From contig NZ_CP117834.1 of assembly GCF_028735875.1 (NCBI RefSeq), positions 1,538,001-1,602,000 of the forward strand: a DNA stretch of 64,000 nucleotides, in the 5' to 3' direction. This DNA is from Shouchella hunanensis. GTDB lineage: Bacteria; Bacillota; Bacilli; Bacillales; Bacillaceae_D. The notes under the pieces were generated by a model, which saw only the letters and a program-made list of their open reading frames with translations, had not been told where the DNA came from and made no database searches. The position numbers and the translations under genes are program-made. Positions within the stretch are counted from its first letter, which is position 1. Each line of letters starts with the position of its first letter. Below, piece by piece: positions 21,248-29,295 of the stretch.

Positions 21248-23501
21248 AAAGCTCGTTCGTGTGAGTATAACTTTTGGTGTTATTCTTTTTGCTGGACAAC
21301 AGCTTGTCTATGCGGAAGAGCAGGAGTCAGGAATAACCCCTTGGCAACGTTCAAATCAATTCACGCAACCTGATCATGCAGAACAGGCTAAACTTCCAGT
21401 TGTGAACCCGGAAGATCATGGGTTTATAAAAATGGCAGAAACAGAAGAACTAATTCTTTATGTAGAGCACGAGTCACTCGGGATTGCGATTAAAGCCAAA
21501 CAAACAGGCTATGTTTGGCAATCTGGCGTCCATGGTAATGAGGATGCCCAACTAAATGAAACGTGGCGAGATATGGCAAATTCAGCGCTAACTGTTGAGT
21601 ACTTAGACCAGCGTGACACGATCCAAACAGAAAGTCTTGTTACATACAATCCTGACATACATGTGGAGCAAACGGACTCAGGCTTTAAAGCAGACGTTGT
21701 GTTTGGACGATCAAATATTGAATTGACACTATTGGTTTCGTTAGATGGTGAACGATTGCAACTTACTATACCTGAAGAATCCATTGTAGAGGGTGATCGA
21801 GCTAAGCTTGTAACATTGCGCTTGTACCCGTTTCTAGGTGCTGCAGATGAGAACCTATCTGATGGATACTTATTTATTCCAGATGGAAGCGGTGCGTTAA
21901 TTCGATTTGAAGAAGAAGCAAGAGCGACTTCGCCATATCGAGCCCCTGTTTACGGAGAAGACGCAGCATTTGAACGGAATCAAACAGCCGTTTCTTTATT
22001 AAATGAGCCCTTATCAATTGCTTACCCCGTATTTGGTGTTGTACATGGAGAGAAACAAAATGGGTTCGCAACCATACTTGGAGAGGGTAAGCATTATGCG
22101 ACGATTTTGGCCTATCCAAAAGGAGCATCAACTGATTTTTATTGGGCGACTGCTTACTATACATTTCGTCATGAGTATTATCAACCAACTAATCAAAGTG
22201 GTGATGGTTTTAATACGTACCAAACTGAGCGACTTTTATACGGAATTGAACAAGAGCGTGTGTTCTTACAAGAGGATCATGCTAGCTATGTGGGGATGGC
22301 CCATGCGTATCAAGAATACTTAGCAACAAATGAACGACTGCCTGAGCAAAAGGATCAAGTGCAGCTAAATGTAACCTTCTTAGGTGGGGAAACAAAACGG
22401 CGCTTTTTTTGGAGGACGGTTGAACCTGTAACCCCTGTTGCAGCTATTGCTAACCACGCTGCAGAACTGAATCAGGCAGGTGTGAAGAACATGCAAATTA
22501 CGTATCGTGGTTGGCTGGCTGGAGGGTTGACAGGAACATTGCCGCGAAAGGATGGGTTTGAATCAGCACTTGGTACAACAGGTGAGCTTGCCTCTACACA
22601 ACAGTATCTAGCGGATCTTAACATTCCTTTTTATTTTCAAACCGATTATACGAAAGCGTACGATGGGGCTGCAGGCTTTTCAGGACAACATGATGTTGTG
22701 AGACGATTAAATGGTGAGGCTGCATTGGAGGTAAGAACGTTTTGGGATCATTTTTTGCTAACGCCTGAGTGGGCGCTTAACACTGTTGATGCAGATCTAT
22801 CGATGTACAAAGAGAATGGCATTAACCGATTATCGATTGATACGACCGCTTCTGAATTGTTTAGTCATTATACAAAAAGGACGGTTATGCAGCGCGACGA
22901 AGTGCTTCAACAATATGAAATGCTATTCGAAAAACTACTATCTGAAGTTGGGCCATTAGCACTGAATCGACCGAATGATTATGCCTGGAAGTATGCCGAA
23001 AGCTTTCAACAGATTCCCCTTTACTCGTCCAATTACACGGTAGTAACCGATACGGTGCCGTTTCTGCAAATTGTTTTAAAGGGGCATGTACCTTACTTTG
23101 GAGAATTCTCTAATTTTCATAATCAAACCGAGCAAGACCTTCTTCGGATGATTGAATACGGTGCTTATCCATCGTTCTTGTTAACAACAGAGTCTCCAGA
23201 TGTACTTTTCAATACGCCTTCCGAAGATTTATTTACGTCACAATTTTCTACGTGGAAAGAAGATGTGACGAATCAATATGAATTAGCAATTCAAACTTTA
23301 GAACCTGTTGAGGGTGAACAGATTATAAACAGAGTTGTGCACGGAACGGGATTAATTGAAATGGTTTATTCAAACGGACTATCGGTAGTTGTGAACTATC
23401 GGCAAGCGGATGCAACTATTAATGGACTGGTACTTTCTCCGTTAAGCGCCAAGACCGTCCAGAGTTCAGAACTTGCTAGAGACAAGGAGGATCGCCCATG
23501 A
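21240..23501 (+). CDS. DUF5696-like secreted protein of the sugar-uptake locus
   Basis: 753 aa with a signal peptide (1-25, ending VYA). The body resembles the DUF5696 family found beside carbohydrate ABC transporters: an N-terminal beta-rich region (GYVWQSG ... DGYLFIPDGSGALIRF, about 90-230), then a probable TIM-barrel-like half (FLGGETKRRFFWRTVEPVTP, TYRGWLAGGLTGTLPR, PFYFQTDY, about 365-650). Enzymatic activity is plausible but unproven. GTG start with GGAGGTG eight bases upstream; overlaps both neighbours. Confidence 0.7.
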   Translation: MFKKLVRVSITFGVILFAGQQLVYAEEQESGITPWQRSNQFTQPDHAEQAKLPVVNPEDHGFIKMAETEELILYVEHESLGIAIKAKQTGYVWQSGVHGNEDAQLNETWRDMANSALTVEYLDQRDTIQTESLVTYNPDIHVEQTDSGFKADVVFGRSNIELTLLVSLDGERLQLTIPEESIVEGDRAKLVTLRLYPFLGAADENLSDGYLFIPDGSGALIRFEEEARATSPYRAPVYGEDAAFERNQTAVSLLNEPLSIAYPVFGVVHGEKQNGFATILGEGKHYATILAYPKGASTDFYWATAYYTFRHEYYQPTNQSGDGFNTYQTERLLYGIEQERVFLQEDHASYVGMAHAYQEYLATNERLPEQKDQVQLNVTFLGGETKRRFFWRTVEPVTPVAAIANHAAELNQAGVKNMQITYRGWLAGGLTGTLPRKDGFESALGTTGELASTQQYLADLNIPFYFQTDYTKAYDGAAGFSGQHDVVRRLNGEAALEVRTFWDHFLLTPEWALNTVDADLSMYKENGINRLSIDTTASELFSHYTKRTVMQRDEVLQQYEMLFEKLLSEVGPLALNRPNDYAWKYAESFQQIPLYSSNYTVVTDTVPFLQIVLKGHVPYFGEFSNFHNQTEQDLLRMIEYGAYPSFLLTTESPDVLFNTPSEDLFTSQFSTWKEDVTNQYELAIQTLEPVEGEQIINRVVHGTGLIEMVYSNGLSVVVNYRQADATINGLVLSPLSAKTVQSSELARDKEDRP

Positions 23502-24364
23502 ATCGGTTAACGATGAAAACAAAAAAAACGCTAACTGGATATGGGTTTATACTTCCTTGGATCATTGGATTCGCGATCTTCACGGCATTTCCATTATTTT
23601 ATTCCATTTATTTAAGTTTTCATGATGTCATTATTACACCAAATGGCATTCAAACAACGTACACACATTTTTCAAATTATACGGATGCGTTTGTTGTCGA
23701 TAGTCAATTTGTGCAAATTCTAGTAACGTACTTACGTGAATTCGCGTTTTCCGTACCGGTCATTTTAGTGTTCTCTTTAATTATTGCGCTACTTTTAAAT
23801 CAGCCAATACGGTTTCGTGGATTGTTCCGGATGGTGTTCTTTCTGCCAGTTATTATTATAAGTGGGCCAGTGGTGAAACAATTAATTGATCAAGAAATGA
23901 CAAGTATACCTGTTCCAGAAAATAATCTTCTTTTTGTGTATTTACTAGCAGGTGATGGTATAGTCAGCACCGTTTTTACGTATTTAATGGATAATCTCGT
24001 TATGACTCTTTGGTTTTCAGGTGTACAAATTTTAATTTTTCTAGCTGCTTTGCAGAAAATTGATCGTCACATTTATGAAGCAGCAAAAATCGACGGTGCA
24101 TCGAACTGGGAATGCTTCTGGAAAGTAACGCTTCCAAGTTTATTTCCGATTGTGGTAGTAAATACCATCTATACTACGGTTATGTACTCCATTTTTGCAT
24201 TAAATGGTGTTGTACTTCATATCCAAAGCCATATGTTTCGTGTAGAGACTGGATTTGGTTACGCCTCTGCCTTATCTTGGATTTACTTTGCTGTTATCTG
24301 CTTACTCTTACTTCTAATCGTTGGCTTTATGACAGTACGCGGACGTAAGGGGGGAGCATCATGA
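23498..24364 (+). CDS. sugar ABC transporter permease, pair B
   Basis: 288 aa, six predicted helices starting GYGFILPWIIGFAIFTAFPLFYSIYLS (quoted in part), EAA loop EAAKIDGASNWECFWKVTLP. Overlaps the DUF5696-like gene upstream and the second permease downstream by four bases each. This is the second permease set of the island. Confidence 0.92.
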   Translation: MNRLTMKTKKTLTGYGFILPWIIGFAIFTAFPLFYSIYLSFHDVIITPNGIQTTYTHFSNYTDAFVVDSQFVQILVTYLREFAFSVPVILVFSLIIALLLNQPIRFRGLFRMVFFLPVIIISGPVVKQLIDQEMTSIPVPENNLLFVYLLAGDGIVSTVFTYLMDNLVMTLWFSGVQILIFLAALQKIDRHIYEAAKIDGASNWECFWKVTLPSLFPIVVVNTIYTTVMYSIFALNGVVLHIQSHMFRVETGFGYASALSWIYFAVICLLLLLIVGFMTVRGRKGGAS

Positions 24365-25317
24365 ATATACAAACTAAGAAAGTAAAGAAAAAGCGTTCCA
24401 TCGTTGGTTTCACAAAAATAAGAAAGCTGTTAATAGGGAGCCAAGATAATAGCGGGTTCATACTAAAGATACTTGTTTATAGTTTATTAGTCGCAATCGG
24501 ATATGTGTACTTATTTCCAGTGTTGTACATGGGTGTATTTAGCTTTAAACGTTTAGATGATTTACTAAATCCTCTCGTCACTTGGATTCCGACAGGACTG
24601 TATTGGGAGAATTTCAGTAGAGCATTAGAGGTGCTTAATTTTTGGCCAACATTATGGCAAACCTTGTATGTCACTGTTTTACCAGCTGCTATTCAAACAG
24701 GTGTTGCTGCTGTTGTTGGTTATGGATTTGCAAGATTTTCATTCCCTTTTAAGAAAACACTGTTTGCGCTCGTATTAGTGACGTTTATTATTCCTCCTCA
24801 AGTTACGTTGATTCCGCGTTATGTGTTTTTTAACGACCTTGGGTTGCTCGGAAGCATTCAATCGTTCCTTTTACCAGCTTTGTTTGCTCAAGGGATTAAC
24901 AGTGCCATATTCATTTTAATTTTCTATCAGTTTTTTCGATTACTGCCAGATTCACTTGAAGAGGCTGCACAACTTGATGGGGCGGGAAATGTACGCATTT
25001 TCTTAACCATTGCTTTACCAATGGCTGTACCAGCAATGATTATTTCATTTTTGTTTTCGCTCGTGTGGTATTGGAATGAAACGGGATTGGCAGCCATTTA
25101 CTTTGGAAATAGTTTAACAACCTTACCACTTGAACTACAGCGTTTTTCTATTGTTTATGAACAAATGTATGGTGGCGAAGGAAGTTTTGATTTTATTAAT
25201 GAAGGCATTCAAATGGCGGGGACACTTATTACCATTCTGCCGCTGCTCATTATTTATTTTATTGCACAGCGATGGTTTGTTGAAGGTGTAGATCGATCAG
25301 GAATAGCAGGAGAATAA
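24361..25317 (+). CDS. carbohydrate ABC transporter permease, pair B
   Basis: 318 aa, with a basic N-terminus (KKVKKKRS) and six predicted helices. The EAA loop is EEAAQLDGAGNVRIFLTIALP. Partner of the preceding permease. Probably energised by a shared MsmX-type ATPase encoded elsewhere, since none is found in the locus. Confidence 0.92.
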   Translation: MNIQTKKVKKKRSIVGFTKIRKLLIGSQDNSGFILKILVYSLLVAIGYVYLFPVLYMGVFSFKRLDDLLNPLVTWIPTGLYWENFSRALEVLNFWPTLWQTLYVTVLPAAIQTGVAAVVGYGFARFSFPFKKTLFALVLVTFIIPPQVTLIPRYVFFNDLGLLGSIQSFLLPALFAQGINSAIFILIFYQFFRLLPDSLEEAAQLDGAGNVRIFLTIALPMAVPAMIISFLFSLVWYWNETGLAAIYFGNSLTTLPLELQRFSIVYEQMYGGEGSFDFINEGIQMAGTLITILPLLIIYFIAQRWFVEGVDRSGIAGE

Positions 25318-25331
25318 GGGAGAGATTTACT

Positions 25332-26549
25332 TTGACTAGAGAAGACATTATTCAAGAAGAAGCGTATAGAAGTTTTTTATTTTTTTGGCAGGAGGCCAAT
25401 ACAGATTCATCTAGTCCTGGTTTTGGGTTAATACGGGATAAAACAGGTGACGACGCTGTTCATGTTGCCAGTATTGCATCGGTAGGATTTGGTTTGTCTG
25501 CAATCGTTATTGGAGTTGAGCGAGAATGGATTACGAAAGAAGAAGGATATAATCGAACGAAAGGGACATTAGAGACATTTCTGCATCGAGTGGAGCATAT
25601 CGATGGTTTTTTCTATCATTTTCTTGATATGAGAACAGCTAAACGCTACAAAGAATACCATGATTGTGCGTCTATTATTGATACATCTCTTTTTATAAAC
25701 GGTGCCATTACGTCAGCTGAATATTTCGGTGGAGATATTGCTAAGTTAGTCGAGCAAATCTATGAGCGGATAAATTGGCAAACGTATTACAACAAAGAAA
25801 CAAATCAATTCTATATGGGATTTGATGAAAAAACAGGTGGATTTGGTCAGTGGGATATGTACGCGGAGCAAATGATGCAATATATGCTTGGAACCGCGTC
25901 ACCTTCATACCCAGTCCCAGTGAAGATTTATGACGGATTTGAACGTCAAGTAGGTACATACGGGGACTACACGTTTTATCACTCACCAGGAGGGCAACTA
26001 TTTACACACCAGTTTTCACATGCATGGTTCCAATTTAAAGGAGTCGTTGATAAAGATGGAATTGATTGGTTTGACAATTCGATTAAAGCGACTCTTGCTA
26101 GTAGACAACACGCCATTGATCATCAAGACTCTTTTCAAACGTGGTCAGAGCATTCTTGGGGGCTAACAGCTAGTGAAGGGCCAAATGGTTATCATGGGCA
26201 CGGCACACCACCGTATCATCCACATGTTGATGTAAAAAATGATGGTACAGTAGCTCCATGTGCGGCTGCTGGTTCTATTGTCTTTACACCTGAACAATCG
26301 AAAGATGCTTTAGAACATTTTTATCGCAATCATCCTCAATTGTGGAGCAAATATGGGTTTTTAGATGCTTTTAATTTAGATATGGATTCGCCGTGGTATT
26401 CAGAACGCGTCATTGGGATTGATAAAGGCATTACATTGTTAATGATTGAGAATGAACGTAGTGGCTTAATATGGGATCTTTATATGAACAATGCCATTAT
26501 ACAGAGAGCACAAAAGCTATTGGGGTTTAGAACATTACAAGAAGTTTAA
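25332..26549 (+). CDS. glucoamylase-family (GH144-like) cytoplasmic glycosidase
   Basis: 405-aa protein of the 'glycoamylase' (PF10091) fold, an alpha/alpha barrel, relatives of which include GH144 endo-beta-1,2-glucanases. Signatures: AYRSFLFFWQEAN at the N-terminus, IDTSLFINGAITSAEYFGGD, FYMGFDEKTGGFGQWDMYAEQMM, SWGLTASEGPNGYHGHG and DGTVAPCAAAGS. No signal peptide, so it should act on imported oligosaccharides. TTG start after AAGGGAGAGA. Substrate specificity is inferred only. Confidence 0.75.
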   Translation: MTREDIIQEEAYRSFLFFWQEANTDSSSPGFGLIRDKTGDDAVHVASIASVGFGLSAIVIGVEREWITKEEGYNRTKGTLETFLHRVEHIDGFFYHFLDMRTAKRYKEYHDCASIIDTSLFINGAITSAEYFGGDIAKLVEQIYERINWQTYYNKETNQFYMGFDEKTGGFGQWDMYAEQMMQYMLGTASPSYPVPVKIYDGFERQVGTYGDYTFYHSPGGQLFTHQFSHAWFQFKGVVDKDGIDWFDNSIKATLASRQHAIDHQDSFQTWSEHSWGLTASEGPNGYHGHGTPPYHPHVDVKNDGTVAPCAAAGSIVFTPEQSKDALEHFYRNHPQLWSKYGFLDAFNLDMDSPWYSERVIGIDKGITLLMIENERSGLIWDLYMNNAIIQRAQKLLGFRTLQEV

Positions 26550-26563
26550 GAGGGGATGTTCCC

Positions 26564-28942
26564 ATGATCGAAATAAAAGAAAAAAAGATTTATATCGATG
26601 GCAAGCCCCAATTGATTCTATGTGGTGAAATTCATTATTTTCGGCTCGAAAAAACGGAATGGCAGGATCGAATAAACAAATTAAAAGCAGCAGGGTGTAA
26701 TGCTGTAGCTACATATGTTCCATGGATTTGTCATGAGTCAGTGGAAGGAGAAATCGATTTAACAGGGGAGACAAGGTCGGAATTAGATTTGATTAGTTAT
26801 ATCAACCTCTGTCACGAAAATGATCTCTATTTCATTGTGAAGCCAGGTCCGTTCATTATGGCAGAAATGAAGAATGAAGGAATACCTTACTGGATTTACG
26901 AAAAGCATCCTCATATTGTACCAATTGGCTGGGATGGAAGAGCAGGTTCAACGCCAACTGTTGATTATACGCACCCTGATTTTTTAAATGAAGCGAAGGG
27001 ATGGTATAAAGAGGTCATGACAGCAATTGTACCCATGTTACATGAAAACGGTGGGCCTATTATTGCTGTTCAACTTGATAATGAAGTGGGGATGCTTGAT
27101 TGGGTTAGCAACACACCAGATTTAACAGACCATGTTATTGCGTCATTTCTGAGCTGGTTAAGGGAAACGTATAGCGAAAGCGAGGATCGTTATCCGATTC
27201 CGCTAACCGCTGAAGCGATTCGTTCTCCAGATGAATCGTATACCGCTATGCTTCATTTGGACCTTGGCTATTTTATGCGACAACGATTTGCATTGTATAT
27301 TAAGTGTTTACGAGGTTATGCGGAGATGTTTGGTGTACATGCTATCCCATTTATTGTTAACATTCATGGAACTGGTGGTGGGCGTGGCTTTACGTTTCCA
27401 ATTGGCATTAGCCAACTTTATGAAAGTTATACCCAAGCACCTGGGTACTTGTCGGGTTCTGATATCTATTTTGGGGATTTAACGATGGAAACATTCCAAG
27501 ATTTGTATCTTATAAACGGAATGATGGATGCGGTTCATAGACCGGAACAACCCCTCTCATCTATTGAATTTAATTGTGGAGATGGTAACTTTGGTGAGAA
27601 TTATGGAGGGCGTTATGACCCTTCAGCAGCTGATTTAAAAGCAAGAATGTGTATAGCGCAAGGGAATCGGTTACTAAACTATTATTTATTTGCTGGTGGT
27701 CAAAATTATCGGTTTAATCAAGTGCACGGAGATGGAAATGATCGTATCGCTGCGACAGGGGAACGGCATGGATTTGCTGCGCCAATTGACCCTGAAGGCT
27801 ACGAAAATTATACATATCCACGTATGGCAGAATCCATTCAAACCGTAATGGCACAGAAGGAACAGCTTGCCGCGATGGAGGAAGAGCGAGATTCACTCGT
27901 GTTCGGCTTTATTCCTGATTATTTTATGACAGAATATCGCTACCCAAAGAGTCACAGGATGAAAATGTTGTACCAAAATCTTGAAACTTACCGCGCTCAT
28001 GGTGCATGGGAGATTATGGGCAGAGCGCTCTTGCTCGCTAACTATCGGTTTACAGGCCATGATGTTCAAAACAAGGAACTGGATCCTTCTGAACAAAAAG
28101 CAATTGTGCTCCCTTCGGCATCGTACATGAGTCGGTCGATTCAGAAAAAGCTCGTAACGTATATGAAAAACGGGGGCACGGTTTTATTGTACGGAGAAGC
28201 ACCCACGTATGATATGGAAGGGAACAAATGCCAACTCTTGCTTGAAGCGGCTAATGTGGAGGTTGTTAAGACGAGGCATGCAACTGAAAAGCAGTTTTTG
28301 TCTGTAGTGGCAAGGGGGCTAGCTTCTCCAAGACCTGAAGTGCGCACACACGTTGCACAAGTCTTTTCGAGTCAAGATGCAGAGCCGATCTTTCAGTTAT
28401 ACGGTACAGATGAGCTCACATCATTTAAAGAACAAGTAGGTCAAGGAACGCTAATGGTGATAGGAAATGCGTATCGTTGTGACATTGACTTGTTTCAAAA
28501 ATTGCTAACATCCGTAGGTGTACAGCCAACCCTTTCTCACGATTACAAGCATCACGGTCTTTTTATGACATCCACAAGAGATGAAAAGGGACAACGCTTT
28601 ATTCATGTGCTCAACTTAGATGGGCTTGAGAAGTCTTTTGCCATTTATGAACATAAACAAATGTTATTTAATCGCGTGAATGTCCATCTTGATGCACGGG
28701 CAGGTTTGCTACTGCCGCTTAATGTTTCTTATGGTTCTGTGAAAATACTATACGCTACAGCAGAGGTAAAGTGGTATCAGAAAACTTCGATGACATTTAA
28801 AGGGAGTCGTAAAGGTTTTGTGATTTTTTTACAGACAAAACAAGTTGTTCAAGTCGGTTCTGGAGTAATGGTGAAGCGCTTGGAAAAACATCATTATTTA
28901 CTGCAAGCAGAGCAAGCCGAATGTACAATAACGTTTAGGTAG
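26564..28942 (+). CDS. GH35-family beta-glycosidase
   Basis: 792 aa. The GH35 TIM barrel shows LCGEIHYFRLEKTEWQDRI, NAVATYVPWICHE, VKPGPFIMAEMKNEGIPYW and IIAVQLDNEVG, where E is the expected acid/base (about residue 175). SSIEFNCGDGNFGEN (about 328-342) contains the likely nucleophile glutamate. A Rossmann-like trimerisation domain and beta domains follow. No signal peptide. GH35 is mostly beta-galactosidase, but at least one member acts on beta-1,2-glucan, which would fit the GH144-like neighbour. Confidence 0.85.
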   Translation: MIEIKEKKIYIDGKPQLILCGEIHYFRLEKTEWQDRINKLKAAGCNAVATYVPWICHESVEGEIDLTGETRSELDLISYINLCHENDLYFIVKPGPFIMAEMKNEGIPYWIYEKHPHIVPIGWDGRAGSTPTVDYTHPDFLNEAKGWYKEVMTAIVPMLHENGGPIIAVQLDNEVGMLDWVSNTPDLTDHVIASFLSWLRETYSESEDRYPIPLTAEAIRSPDESYTAMLHLDLGYFMRQRFALYIKCLRGYAEMFGVHAIPFIVNIHGTGGGRGFTFPIGISQLYESYTQAPGYLSGSDIYFGDLTMETFQDLYLINGMMDAVHRPEQPLSSIEFNCGDGNFGENYGGRYDPSAADLKARMCIAQGNRLLNYYLFAGGQNYRFNQVHGDGNDRIAATGERHGFAAPIDPEGYENYTYPRMAESIQTVMAQKEQLAAMEEERDSLVFGFIPDYFMTEYRYPKSHRMKMLYQNLETYRAHGAWEIMGRALLLANYRFTGHDVQNKELDPSEQKAIVLPSASYMSRSIQKKLVTYMKNGGTVLLYGEAPTYDMEGNKCQLLLEAANVEVVKTRHATEKQFLSVVARGLASPRPEVRTHVAQVFSSQDAEPIFQLYGTDELTSFKEQVGQGTLMVIGNAYRCDIDLFQKLLTSVGVQPTLSHDYKHHGLFMTSTRDEKGQRFIHVLNLDGLEKSFAIYEHKQMLFNRVNVHLDARAGLLLPLNVSYGSVKILYATAEVKWYQKTSMTFKGSRKGFVIFLQTKQVVQVGSGVMVKRLEKHHYLLQAEQAECTITFR

Positions 28943-29001
28943 AGACGGACCTGTTCATTTACAGAGCATTCTCTTAGCTAATCAAGTGGTTAGTAACTAA
29001 C

Positions 29002-29033
29002 TTTACATTTTTTAATTTTTCAGGTAATGTAAA
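29002..29033 (+). promoter_or_regulatory. candidate promoter with inverted repeat, upstream of the ABC-F leader
   Basis: TTTACA (29002-29007), 17-bp spacer, TAATGT (29025-29030). TTTACATT and AATGTAAA form an 8-bp inverted repeat that overlaps both boxes. No recognised regulator motif. The remaining bases from the GH35 stop to here hold nothing else I can support. Confidence 0.4.
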
Positions 29034-29059
29034 AATGAATGAAGTAGGAGGTGAGTAGA

Positions 29060-29194
29060 TTGGATTCTTTTAATGGTAGCCAGGCAAAACGATTAGCGTA
29101 TTTATGGATGTGTCAGGCGATTTTTTCAGCAGTAGTTAAAAATTGGATTAGTCTGTCCGTTTTTAAACAACTGTATAGGAAAATAAACCATTAG
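29060..29194 (+). CDS. 44-codon ORF, possible leader peptide of the ABC-F gene
   Basis: TTG start preceded by GGAGGTGAG, encoding 44 residues beginning MDSFNGSQAKRLAYL and ending RKINH. No recognisable domain. Its stop lies at the 5' edge of a large inverted repeat enclosing a terminator, the layout of ribosome-mediated attenuators of ABC-F resistance genes. It could instead be a small protein or chance. Confidence 0.5.
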   Translation: MDSFNGSQAKRLAYLWMCQAIFSAVVKNWISLSVFKQLYRKINH

Positions 29195-29277
29195 AAAGAA
29201 ACACGTCTGTCTACTCGCATACGGTAACACATGCAGCAGCGATCTTTCGCTGCTTTTTTCGTGTTTTGTTTCTTTCT
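29193..29277 (+). promoter_or_regulatory. attenuator: terminator hairpin enclosed by a long-range inverted repeat, upstream of the ABC-F gene
   Basis: The inner hairpin AGCAGCGA / TCGCTGCT (29235-29254) is followed by TTTTT, an intrinsic terminator 40 bases before the ABC-F start. AGAAAGAAAC (29193-29202) is perfectly complementary to GTTTCTTTCT (29268-29277), and ACACG (29201-29205) to CGTGT (29260-29264). Ribosome position on the leader could decide which structures form. The mechanism is inferred. Confidence 0.6.
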
Positions 29278-29295
29278 TGACAAAAGGAGAAGCAA

